Origin: Prevotella pectinovora
GTDB lineage: Bacteria; Bacteroidota; Bacteroidia; Bacteroidales; Bacteroidaceae
NCBI RefSeq assembly: GCF_000834015.1
Contig: NZ_JXQI01000048.1
Span: forward strand, 1 to 61,802
Reading direction: 5' to 3'
DNA length: 61,802 nucleotides
Shown here piece after piece: positions 13,965 through 22,296 of this stretch. The notes under the pieces were generated by a model. The model saw only the letters and a list, made by a program, of their open reading frames with translations, was not told the origin of the DNA and did no database searches. A program made the position numbers and the translations under genes. Within the stretch, counting starts at the first letter, position 1. Every line of letters starts with the position of its first letter.

Positions 13965-16286
13965 ATGAACAGATTACTTACCACATCGTTCGTTTTAGCC
14001 GTCGCGGCAGGCATGTTCTATACAGCATACGCCACCGACGACAACAAGGTCTTAGTAGGCAAAATACAAACCGCCAATCCGGCCAAAGACAGTAAGGCAT
14101 TACGCCTGGAATACCGTCCTGCGCCATTTCCGTCGAGCATGCCCCGCACCATCCGTCGTGCCGATGCCAAGGGAGTGAAGGCAGACTTCAGTGTGAAGAA
14201 CGCCGCGACAGGGCAGGAAACGGTATGGGCAGAGAACTTCGACAACGGTACGCTTGCCGACTGGACCCAGGACAATGGCGAAGGCAACAACGTGACCTTT
14301 ACCCTGAAGCAGCCCTCCGGCGACAAGGCATTCACGGGCATCGACCCCGACGATAAAGCATCGCTGCATATCGACGGACCATATAATATCGTGCGCCGCA
14401 CCATCGGCACGATAACGAGCAAAGACATCGACGTGCCCGCCAATGCACAATTTCATGGATACGTATACTTCGACACTATGTGGAACGAATACGCCACTCT
14501 GACAATCAGTGCTTCAGCCGACGGCTTCGCCACTCAGACAGACCTCTGGAAGAGCACGAGCGTTGCCGACAAGGGAAGCGCATGGCGAAAGGTGGATGCT
14601 GACCTCACCGAATTTGCCGGCAAGACGGTGAAGCTGCGCCTCACCTACGGTCCGGGAACCGACGATGGCTTCAACGTTGGCGGATACCTCGGCGACTTCT
14701 ATGTGGACGGACTCACGGTGAGCAGTATGACCACCATCGACCAGATTGCCGTGAAGACAGGCGAGGAGATACAGTTTGCCGACCTCACCGCCGGCACCCC
14801 GGAGTCGTGGGAATGGACATTCCCCGGCGGCACGCCGGAGACCTCGACCGACCAGAACCCTACCGTATATTACACCAAGCCCGGCAACTACGACGTAACG
14901 CTGAAAGTGAAAGCCGGCGATGAAGAAGACGAGGTGACCAAGACAGCCTTCGTAAGCGTTGAAGGACAGGAGCCGACGGCACAGGTGGGATGGCCGGCAG
15001 AATTCCGCGATCTCACCACGAGGATGCGTATGATGGCACCGCTCGCCACCGTGCATTACACCGACCGCTCTACAGGATTTCCCGACCAGTATTCATGGGC
15101 GATATATTCAGAGTATGAACTGAAAAACAACACCGACCCTATATTTACGCCAAAGGGTATATTCACTACAAAGGACGTGGATTTCAGTCATGAGAAGATG
15201 AACAAATGGTATGTAACACACATCGCCCAGAACGAGACCGGCTACACGTTCCAGGACGACAGCGTACAGGTGCAGTTCGACGGCTACATCACGAATTTCG
15301 AACCCAAGGACGGATATCAGACCAATTTCACCGATGGCAACCTTACCCTGCCGGGAGCCAACAAACTCGGCATCACGGCATGGGCAGAGAAATTCTCGAA
15401 GCCGTCCACGCCGATGCTCCTCACCGGTATGTATGTCAACTTCACCAAAGCCTCGGCAGAGGAACTGACAGACCAGATTGCAAATGTGTCGTTCTCGCTC
15501 TATACATCAAAAGACGGACTCCCCGACCAGAAGATAGACCTGCTCGACACGTGGACGATGACAGAACTGAACTATGCGCTGACTACCAAAGACGGAGTGG
15601 TGGAAGTGCAGCTCAGCAAGGATTATGTCATCAACGATGAGTTCTTCGTTGTCATCGACGGCATTCCGGAGAAAAACGACGCTATGGAATGCGCCTTCGC
15701 AATGGCTCCGATGCGCGACCACGGCAACACCGCCTATATGCTGAAGAATGGAGAGTGGCGCCCGCTGACGGGCTATTTCCAGGCTGCCCCTGGCGGACAG
15801 ACATCACTCGCCGTATTCCCGGTGGTGAAACACTCCGTGATGGTGTCGGCGAAAGTCAGCGACAAGGGAGAAGTGACGGTAGACAACGACACAGTGTTTG
15901 TGGACAAAGAAGCCGGAGTAGCCACAAAGACCATCTTCTCGAAGCTCGGATGGAAGACGGCAACGTCGGACGAACAGTGGTGTAAGGTGGTCAGCGAGCC
16001 AGGAGAATATACCGCCGACGACCTGCAGATAGAGTATTCCGCATTGCCTGTCGGCATTGACAAACGGGATGCCACCATCACCATCACCGATGGAGTGGGA
16101 GAGATGAAGATTGTCTTGGTTCAGGAGAACAAGGTGGTGTCTGCCATCAACGACGTCTCTGCCGGTGCTGCTCTACAGGGCAAGGAGGTTTACGACCTCA
16201 ATGGCATGCGCATAGACTCCTCCGTCCTGCCGAAGGGTATATATATTGTGAGAGACGGCAAGACCATGAGGAAGGTCGTGAGATGA
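13965..16286 (+). CDS. Secreted PKD-domain protein with C-terminal sorting tail
   Basis: The start at ATG 13965 is chosen because it follows AAAGGGAAAACG and gives a signal peptide (MNRLLTTSFVLAVAAGMFYT, then AYA); the protein has 773 residues. Residues about 75-250 resemble a carbohydrate-binding or choice-of-anchor beta-sandwich (FDNGTLADWTQDNG, then FHGYVYFDTMW). A PKD domain covers about 258-335 (ESWEWTFPGGTPE, NPTVYYTKPGNYDVTLKVKA). The last 40 residues (VYDLNGMRIDSSVLPKGIYI, VRDGKTMRKVVR) are a C-terminal secretion and anchoring tail of the Por system. It is probably a surface protein; the ligand is unknown. Confidence 0.8.
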   Translation: MNRLLTTSFVLAVAAGMFYTAYATDDNKVLVGKIQTANPAKDSKALRLEYRPAPFPSSMPRTIRRADAKGVKADFSVKNAATGQETVWAENFDNGTLADWTQDNGEGNNVTFTLKQPSGDKAFTGIDPDDKASLHIDGPYNIVRRTIGTITSKDIDVPANAQFHGYVYFDTMWNEYATLTISASADGFATQTDLWKSTSVADKGSAWRKVDADLTEFAGKTVKLRLTYGPGTDDGFNVGGYLGDFYVDGLTVSSMTTIDQIAVKTGEEIQFADLTAGTPESWEWTFPGGTPETSTDQNPTVYYTKPGNYDVTLKVKAGDEEDEVTKTAFVSVEGQEPTAQVGWPAEFRDLTTRMRMMAPLATVHYTDRSTGFPDQYSWAIYSEYELKNNTDPIFTPKGIFTTKDVDFSHEKMNKWYVTHIAQNETGYTFQDDSVQVQFDGYITNFEPKDGYQTNFTDGNLTLPGANKLGITAWAEKFSKPSTPMLLTGMYVNFTKASAEELTDQIANVSFSLYTSKDGLPDQKIDLLDTWTMTELNYALTTKDGVVEVQLSKDYVINDEFFVVIDGIPEKNDAMECAFAMAPMRDHGNTAYMLKNGEWRPLTGYFQAAPGGQTSLAVFPVVKHSVMVSAKVSDKGEVTVDNDTVFVDKEAGVATKTIFSKLGWKTATSDEQWCKVVSEPGEYTADDLQIEYSALPVGIDKRDATITITDGVGEMKIVLVQENKVVSAINDVSAGAALQGKEVYDLNGMRIDSSVLPKGIYIVRDGKTMRKVVR

Positions 16287-16384
16287 TGCAGGCCTGGCAT
16301 CTCCTATGCGAGATTTTCATTCCATGAATGCTATGGTAGAATTTTATTATCTGCAAAACAAAGATAATCCAAAGGTTTATCGAT

Positions 16385-16457
16385 AATAATCAGGGCTGAA
16401 CTTCTAGTATGAATAATTAGGGCTGAACTTCACTGGTATGGAGTTCAGCCCTGATTA
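16385..16457 (+). terminator. Repeat hairpin after the PKD protein gene
   Basis: AATAATCAGGGCTGAACTTC (16385) is repeated as AATAATTAGGGCTGAACTTC (16412). The complement GTTCAGCCCTGATTA follows at 16443-16457. Either upstream copy can pair with it, so two mutually exclusive stems are possible. TTTTTTG follows at 16468. It may terminate transcription from the PKD gene, whose stop is 100 bp upstream. Confidence 0.5.
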
Positions 16458-16561
16458 TGATGGAAGTTTTTTGTGGTTGTTGCCTTGTCATGTCGTCATT
16501 GCCGCCTTGTCAAGTCATTATCGTTGTCTAAGTTGTCATTATTGCCGTTTCGTTGAGGCTC

Positions 16562-17251
16562 TTATCTGTTGCGGATTATTCTTTTGCCGTCGCATTCCAT
16601 GCGTTCCGCATCGGCGAGATGACTCTTAAGAGTTTCTTCTTCGCATATCGAGACCTTGAGTGCAGAGGAGTTGGGAAACTGGTTGAAGAATGTGTCATTG
16701 CTCATATAGAGCTGTATTGCTGATACATCCTTTGCCGAGAGCACATTGTTGTAGTAGTAGGTTATCCGTTCCACGATTCTTGGCAACACCTTCACTCCTG
16801 TGCGTCCGTCGGTGAAGGTCACCACAGCCACCACATGCCATGACCGTCTGCCTTCCCTTGCCTGCTGTTTCTGCGTTTCCGTAGGTTTGTGTGATATGGC
16901 TATATGTCTGCCGAATCTGGCGTTTATGCTGTTCATCATCGTGCGGAACAGTCGTCCGTGGGCACTCGTGTCCTTCAGTTGGTTGCTGGCGATGTAGTAG
17001 TGTATCATCTCGTGTATGATAGTATCCTCCACTATTTCCTGCGGCAGGTCAAACCGTGTGTTGATGCGCAGCACGAAATCGTAGTTCACCACCTTGCCCA
17101 TCAATCCGTTGCGTTTCTTCTTGAAGCAGCACATGCCGAGAAACCCTTTGGCGTTGCTAAGCCTTATGGGTATGTCGGGCAGTTTGCCGTCGAACATCAT
17201 CCTGTTGTATTCGTCGAATTTCTCCTTGATGAATGGAATGGTTGGTGTCAT
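16562..17251 (-). CDS. SprT-like zinc metalloprotease-type protein
   Basis: The protein has 229 residues and begins TPTIPFIKEKFDEYNRMMFD. The zinc site is in EDTIIHEMIHYYIA (HExxH, about 76-80), preceded by LPDIPIRLSNAKGFLG, which is the typical SprT/SPRTN layout. The family is linked to proteolysis of DNA-protein crosslinks in eukaryotes; the bacterial role is unclear. The C-terminal part (about 130-229) lacks an obvious zinc ribbon. It lies 26 bp after the Rpn-type gene on the same strand and is probably transcribed with it. Confidence 0.75.
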   Translation of the reverse strand: MTPTIPFIKEKFDEYNRMMFDGKLPDIPIRLSNAKGFLGMCCFKKKRNGLMGKVVNYDFVLRINTRFDLPQEIVEDTIIHEMIHYYIASNQLKDTSAHGRLFRTMMNSINARFGRHIAISHKPTETQKQQAREGRRSWHVVAVVTFTDGRTGVKVLPRIVERITYYYNNVLSAKDVSAIQLYMSNDTFFNQFPNSSALKVSICEEETLKSHLADAERMECDGKRIIRNR

Positions 17252-17277
17252 GCGGTTGTGGTTGTTTGAAGGAGGAT

Positions 17278-18126
17278 TTATAAGTCCTTAAGTTCGCCAA
17301 TTGAAATTCCTGTCAATTCAGAAATCACTTCCATATCCATTCCTTTTGCAAGCATGGCACGGGCAATTTCTGCTTTTCCTTCTGCTTTTCCTTCTGCAAA
17401 CTTTTTCTTTTCTGCAGTTTTGATTGCGTTTACGATGTCGCGATAAGCATTTACACTATCTTCGTATGATTTCAGTTCCTGTGGGTTGAACTTGGAAATT
17501 TCAGCTTGTTCAAACAGACGTGTGAACACACGCTCTTGTAACGAGGCGGGACGTTTCATTAGAGATGAGAGGTTTTTCAGTACAAACATCCATTTGTCAT
17601 ACATCGTTTCAAGTTCATTTTCTGTTTTGTCGAATTTGGGAATCTCTACATATACATACGTTAGTTTGTCATAGAAGACCTCTTTGGTGTCTGTTTCCAT
17701 TAATTTCACTTCATGATGCCACCTCTTTGCGTTCTGCAAACCCTCTGCAAAGTTGAAGTTCAGCAATCCTATCGTATATACGGAATTGAGATGAAAGTCC
17801 CAATCTCCGCCACGTTGCGCTTGCTCTCGTATTGGAAATGTTGAATAATATATTGTTCGGTCTTTGAAGAACTCCTGATATACATTTTGCATCTCTACGA
17901 TGAATTTTTCGCCTTTGTCATTCTCACAAAACACATCGAATACTGCACGCCTGGCGTCTATGCGGTCGCCGAGCTGTTCTGAGTTCAAGTAGGTAACATC
18001 CTTCACGTTCTGTTCTCCACGGAACAAAGCGTTGAGAAAACTTATCAGCAACTCTTTGTTGAATTCTGATCCAAACAATCTCTTGAATCCAAAGTCTGTA
18101 TGTGGATTGATGTATCTTTCTACCAT
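17278..18126 (-). CDS. Rpn-family PD-(D/E)XK nuclease
   Basis: The 282-residue protein has the family start (RYINPHTDFGFKRLFGSE). The nuclease core is visible as D64 in AVFDVFC and E78/Q80 in KFIVEMQN, as expected for the D...ExQ motif of Rpn (recombination-promoting nuclease) proteins. The C-terminal part holds an EGKAEGKAE repeat and a small helical unit, AKGMDMEVISELTGIS, which is common in this family. Rpn proteins cut DNA and have been linked to RecA-independent recombination and phage defence. It has its own promoter at 18155-18186, with SprT-like gene downstream. Confidence 0.85.
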   Translation of the reverse strand: MVERYINPHTDFGFKRLFGSEFNKELLISFLNALFRGEQNVKDVTYLNSEQLGDRIDARRAVFDVFCENDKGEKFIVEMQNVYQEFFKDRTIYYSTFPIREQAQRGGDWDFHLNSVYTIGLLNFNFAEGLQNAKRWHHEVKLMETDTKEVFYDKLTYVYVEIPKFDKTENELETMYDKWMFVLKNLSSLMKRPASLQERVFTRLFEQAEISKFNPQELKSYEDSVNAYRDIVNAIKTAEKKKFAEGKAEGKAEIARAMLAKGMDMEVISELTGISIGELKDL

Positions 18127-18154
18127 AATGCGGATTATTTTATCAGTGACAATA

Positions 18155-18186
18155 CAAAGTTAAGCAAATTACTCCGAATGTGCAAA
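18155..18186 (-). promoter_or_regulatory. Bacteroidetes promoter for the Rpn gene
   Basis: On the minus strand: TTTG (18186-18183), 20 bp, TAACTTTG (18162-18155). Spacing and both boxes match the consensus. The start codon at 18126 lies 29 bp downstream. Confidence 0.75.
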
Positions 18187-18251
18187 TTACTTTTGTCATT
18201 CCTTGGTTCTTTATTTATAGAGACAATCACAATTCTTTATAATATAAAGCC

Positions 18252-18283
18252 TAATTGCCCGTCTGACCCGTTTGGGGTTAAAT
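18252..18283. repeat. Solo F-type end at the stop codon of the permease gene
   Basis: On the minus strand the sequence TTTAACCCCAAACGGGTC begins with the permease stop codon TAA (18280-18278). It resembles the ends of element F (TTAACCCAAATCGGTCATTA). Confidence 0.5.
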
Positions 18284-19576
18284 GAAAATGTATTTCATCA
18301 CGAACAAGGCAGCGAGGATATAGAGCGTAGGGTTGAGCTTCTTCCAGTTGCAGCACAGGATGTTTATGGCAACGTATGCTATGATGCCGCAGAGAATGCC
18401 GTCGGAGATGCTGTATGACAGCGGCATCATCACGATGGTGATGAATGCGGGGATGGCTTCGGTGTAGTTGTTCAGGTCGATGTCTTTTATCGGCGACAGC
18501 ATGAAGAGTCCCACGATGACGAGAACCGGAGTGGTGGCGGCAGCAGGAATGGCGAGGAAGATGGGAGCGAAGAAGAGAGCCACGACGAAGCAGAGAGCCG
18601 TGGCAAAAGCCGTTAGTCCGGTCCTTCCGCCCTGTGCCACACCGGCGGCACTCTCCACATAAGTCGTTGTGGTGCTTGCTCCCAGACACGCTCCAGCCAT
18701 CGTCGCCACGGCATCAGCCATGAACGCTTTGTTCAGACCATGAATGCGTCCGTCTTTTCTCATCATGCCTGCCTTGGTGCATACGCCGACAAGCGTGCCC
18801 ATGGTGTCGAACATGTCGATGAACAGGAACGTGAACACCACGATGGCCATGTCGACGGTGAAAATGTTGTGGAAATCAAACTGGCAGAAAATAGGTGCTA
18901 TAGACGGCGGAGTGTCCATTATTCCCTGGAATTTCGTTATTCCCATCGGGATTCCTATCAGCGATGTGGCGAGTATTCCGATGAGCAATGCTCCCGGCAC
19001 GCGTCTGGCAATGAGCACCGACGTGAGCACTATGCCTATCGACCCGAGCAATGCCGAACCGTGAGGCAGGTCGCCGATGGTGACGAAAGTGGCGGAGCTC
19101 TCCACTATGATGCCCGCATTCTTCAGTCCGATAAATGCTATATAGATGCCGATTCCGGCTCCTATCGCCCGCTTGATTGAAGCCGGTATGGAGTCAACGA
19201 TAAGGGTTCGTATGCGTGTCATTGTGAGAATCACGAATATCAGTCCCTCGATGAGTATCGCCGTGAGCGCAAACTGCCATGAGTATCCCATGGTGAGACA
19301 CACGGTAAACACGAAGAAGGCGTTGAGCCCCATGCCGGGAGCGAGTCCGAACGGCTTCTTGGCGTATATCGCCATCATCAGTGTTCCGATTATGGCAGCA
19401 AGAGCCGTTGAGGTGAACACGGCATTGGTGACCATGCCCTTGGAGGCGAGGACCGAAAAAATGCTTGGATTAACGGCAAGGATGTATGCCATCGTGAGGA
19501 AGGTGGTGATACCAGCCATTACTTCCGTCTTGATGTTGTGCTTCGCTGGATCGAAGCCGAAGAGTTTTTCTAACAT
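18278..19576 (-). CDS. NCS2 family nucleobase permease (guanine/hypoxanthine or xanthine type)
   Basis: The protein imports purine bases by proton symport. With ATG 19576 it has 432 residues and starts MLEKLFGFDPAKHNIKTEV, the usual beginning in this family; an upstream start adds 11 unlikely residues. About 12-14 membrane segments are visible. Family marks include GITTFLTMAYILAVNP, GLAPGMGLNAFFV and GASTTTTYVESAAGVAQGGR, the last being the AzgA/PbuG-type signature. It is the GhxP/PbuG branch by these motifs, so guanine and hypoxanthine are likelier than xanthine. It diverges from hrpB across a 150-bp promoter region. Its stop codon sits in an F-type repeat end. Confidence 0.88.
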   Translation of the reverse strand: MLEKLFGFDPAKHNIKTEVMAGITTFLTMAYILAVNPSIFSVLASKGMVTNAVFTSTALAAIIGTLMMAIYAKKPFGLAPGMGLNAFFVFTVCLTMGYSWQFALTAILIEGLIFVILTMTRIRTLIVDSIPASIKRAIGAGIGIYIAFIGLKNAGIIVESSATFVTIGDLPHGSALLGSIGIVLTSVLIARRVPGALLIGILATSLIGIPMGITKFQGIMDTPPSIAPIFCQFDFHNIFTVDMAIVVFTFLFIDMFDTMGTLVGVCTKAGMMRKDGRIHGLNKAFMADAVATMAGACLGASTTTTYVESAAGVAQGGRTGLTAFATALCFVVALFFAPIFLAIPAAATTPVLVIVGLFMLSPIKDIDLNNYTEAIPAFITIVMMPLSYSISDGILCGIIAYVAINILCCNWKKLNPTLYILAALFVMKYIFI

Positions 19577-19676
19577 TGTCGTTGTTCTTGATTTTTGTTT
19601 ATTTGGCATGAATTGACTATTGTTTTTGGGGGATGAAAGATTATAAATATAGATGGTGCAAAATTATCAATAAAAG

Positions 19677-19708
19677 TTTGAAAACAATAATCATTACTAT
19701 TACTTTTG
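19677..19708 (+). promoter_or_regulatory. Bacteroidetes promoter for hrpB
   Basis: TTTG (19677-19680), 20 bp, TACTTTTG (19701-19708): a close match. On the minus strand a TAATTTTG box at 19666-19659 may serve the permease gene, giving back-to-back promoters. Confidence 0.75.
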
Positions 19709-19728
19709 CATGCAGAAGAAAATAAAAG

Positions 19729-22236
19729 ATGATCTTGATGACTATAGACGACATAATATCCAGGTGTGCCACGTTGCCGGCTGCCGACATTGCCAAAGGT
19801 GTGAACAGAACGCTCGACGAGAACAATTCTCTCGTCGTCACGGCACCGCCGGGAGCAGGAAAGTCCACACTCCTGCCACTTACCATCATGGCTGGGACTG
19901 CCGCCGGAAAGATAATGATGCTTGAGCCAAGACGCCTGGCAGCGCGACAGATTGCCGAACGCATGGCGGAGATATTGGGAGAACCCGTGGGGAAGACCGT
20001 AGGCTATAGAGTGCGTTTCGAGAGCCGCGTCTCTGAGGCAACGCGCATAGAAGTGGTAACTGAGGGGGTGTTCCTCCGTATGCTCGTGGATGACCCTACG
20101 CTCGACGGGGTGTCTGTAGTAATCTTCGACGAGTTTCATGAGCGCAGCATCAATTCCGACCTCGCCCTTGCCCTCGTCAGACAGTCGCAGACTCTCCTTC
20201 GTGATGACCTGCGCCTCGTCTTGATGTCGGCAACGATTGATGCCACGTCGCTCTGCAATACATTGCATGCCCCGTTGGTGGAGAGCCGGGGAAGGATGTT
20301 CCCGGTTGAGGTGGTCCATGCTGACGACGACACCATCGCTATGGCATCCTCCCGTCGCAACGCCGACATTCCGCTTGCCGTGGCACGCATGGTGAGCAGG
20401 GCGCATAGGGAGAGCGATGGCGACATACTGGTGTTTCTGCCAGGACAGGCAGAGATACAGAAAGTGACAGACCTGTTGGGCGACTCTTTGCTGCCCACTG
20501 TCGTGATGCCCCTCTACGGCAACCTCTCGCCAGAGGCGCAACACAGGGCGATAGCCCCCTCTGCCGGGGGAAAGCGAAAGGTGGTCCTTGCCACGCCGGT
20601 GGCAGAGACCTCAATCACTATAGAAGGAGTGAGAGTGGTGGTGGATGCCGGACTGTGTCGCCGTCCGGTGTTCAATGCCCGCAGCGGACTCAGTCATCTT
20701 GATACCGTTGCAATAAGCAAGGATATGATGACGCAGCGAACGGGACGTGCCGGACGAGTGGCGGCGGGAACCTGCTACCGTCTCTGGACCGTAGCCACGG
20801 AGAACCAGCTTGCCGACCAGCGCCGGCCGGAGATAGAAGAAGCCGACCTCGCCCCGATGCTGCTGCAGGTGGCGGCATTCGGCGAGAGAGACATCCTTTC
20901 GCTGCCATGGATCACTCCACCGTCAGCAGGCAGCGTAGGCAAGGCGCAGCATCTTCTGAAACCCCTCGGAGCCGTGGATGCCGACGGAAAGATAACCGCC
21001 ATTGGAAAACAGATGGCTGCAATGCCCTGTCATCCACGTGTGGCAAGGATGATATTGGGATGCCGTACAAAGGAGATGAGAAGTCTGGCATGCGACATCG
21101 CCGCTATCCTCGAAGAGAAAGACCCGCTGACTGCCGAAGAGTCTGCCGACATTACGATACGTATAGGAGTGCTGCGCTCGTGCAGAAGCAAGAGGAACGT
21201 AGGCCGCTGGCAGCGCATAGCGATGATATCACGGGAATACCAGCGCATGACAGGAGCTACCGAAGACAATGCAGCCATCGATGCCGACGATGCCGGGCTG
21301 CTGATTGCCTATGCCTATCCGGAACGTGTGGCGATGGCAACCGACGATGTGGGAGGCTACAAGCTTGCCAGTGGCGACAATGCTTCGCTGTCTGTCACCG
21401 ATGCCCTCTCGGCAAGCAAATGGATTGCCGTGGCGTCTCTCTATTCACAGAGCAACGGCGGACGTATATATCTTGCCGCACCGGTTGATGTGGAACAGAT
21501 GCAGACAATTTCATTGGACAATGTTTCATGGAACTCAAAAGAGGGCATGGTGGTGATGAGAAGGGAGCAGAGAATCGGTAAACTCATCGTTGGCAGCAAA
21601 CCGATACACGATGCCGACAAGGACAGGGTGGTGGAGATTGTGTGTGATGCCGTGAGGAAAGACGGACTGAGCATGCTGGACTGGAGCGATGATGTGGCGA
21701 GACTCCAGAACCGTGTGGCTGCCGTTGCCGCCTGGCATCCAGACATGGAACTGCCTGATATCTCAACTCCACACCTGATGCAGACGGCGGGCAGTTGGCT
21801 GCCTATGTATCTCGTTGAAGGCAGCAGAGTCATGACATCTGTGACAGAGATGAAAAAGCTGGACTTGAGAGACATCATCTGGGCAACGATACCATACGAC
21901 AAGCAGCAGGAGATAGACCGGCTCGCTCCAGAATACGTCGTCGTGCCTACGGGCAGCAGGATACGCATCGACTATCGTCAGGGATCGGCAGCACCGGTGG
22001 TGAGCGTAAGACTGCAGGAATGTTTCGGTATGACGGAGACACCAACAGTGGACGACGGCAGACAACCGCTGCTCATGGAACTGCTTTCGCCGGGATTCAA
22101 ACCGGTGCAGCTCACTCAAGACATTGCCAACTTCTGGCGTGAGACATACTTTGACGTGAGAAAAGAACTGAAGCGCCGCTATCCCAAACACTGTTGGCCC
22201 GACAATCCTTTGGATGCCAAGGCGGTGAAGAAATAA
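19729..22236 (+). CDS. hrpB: ATP-dependent RNA helicase HrpB
   Basis: The 835-residue DEAH-type helicase shows Walker A in APPGAGKS (39-46), the HrpB-typical DEFH box in VVIFDEFHERS (134-137) and SAT in LVLMSATIDA. Motif VI is TQRTGRAGRVAAG. The C-terminal HrpB region (about 680-835) is present and ends RRYPKHCWPDNP, the conserved closing motif. The length matches the family (about 810-840). Its biological role is still poorly known. A start three codons in (19738) is also possible. It is transcribed alone and ends at a shared terminator. Confidence 0.95.
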   Translation: MILMTIDDIISRCATLPAADIAKGVNRTLDENNSLVVTAPPGAGKSTLLPLTIMAGTAAGKIMMLEPRRLAARQIAERMAEILGEPVGKTVGYRVRFESRVSEATRIEVVTEGVFLRMLVDDPTLDGVSVVIFDEFHERSINSDLALALVRQSQTLLRDDLRLVLMSATIDATSLCNTLHAPLVESRGRMFPVEVVHADDDTIAMASSRRNADIPLAVARMVSRAHRESDGDILVFLPGQAEIQKVTDLLGDSLLPTVVMPLYGNLSPEAQHRAIAPSAGGKRKVVLATPVAETSITIEGVRVVVDAGLCRRPVFNARSGLSHLDTVAISKDMMTQRTGRAGRVAAGTCYRLWTVATENQLADQRRPEIEEADLAPMLLQVAAFGERDILSLPWITPPSAGSVGKAQHLLKPLGAVDADGKITAIGKQMAAMPCHPRVARMILGCRTKEMRSLACDIAAILEEKDPLTAEESADITIRIGVLRSCRSKRNVGRWQRIAMISREYQRMTGATEDNAAIDADDAGLLIAYAYPERVAMATDDVGGYKLASGDNASLSVTDALSASKWIAVASLYSQSNGGRIYLAAPVDVEQMQTISLDNVSWNSKEGMVVMRREQRIGKLIVGSKPIHDADKDRVVEIVCDAVRKDGLSMLDWSDDVARLQNRVAAVAAWHPDMELPDISTPHLMQTAGSWLPMYLVEGSRVMTSVTEMKKLDLRDIIWATIPYDKQQEIDRLAPEYVVVPTGSRIRIDYRQGSAAPVVSVRLQECFGMTETPTVDDGRQPLLMELLSPGFKPVQLTQDIANFWRETYFDVRKELKRRYPKHCWPDNPLDAKAVKK

Positions 22237-22254
22237 GAATCGGCATACAACAAA

Positions 22255-22291
22255 AACTCCCCCAACTGTCATTAGAACGTTTGGGGGAGTT
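22255..22291. terminator. Bidirectional terminator between hrpB and the P-type ATPase
   Basis: A perfect 11-bp stem (AACTCCCCCAA with TTGGGGGAGTT) encloses a 15-base loop in the 60 bp between two convergent genes. AAAA precedes the stem, so a U-run follows it on the minus strand; on the plus strand the run is weak. Confidence 0.8.
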
Positions 22292-22296
22292 GTATC

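Noticed and set aside
18740..19180. Long open frames opposite the permease, hrpB, alaS, pepD and antiporter genes
   Set aside because: These are antisense shadows of well-supported genes; their products are rich in His/Arg or Ser/Thr and match no family.
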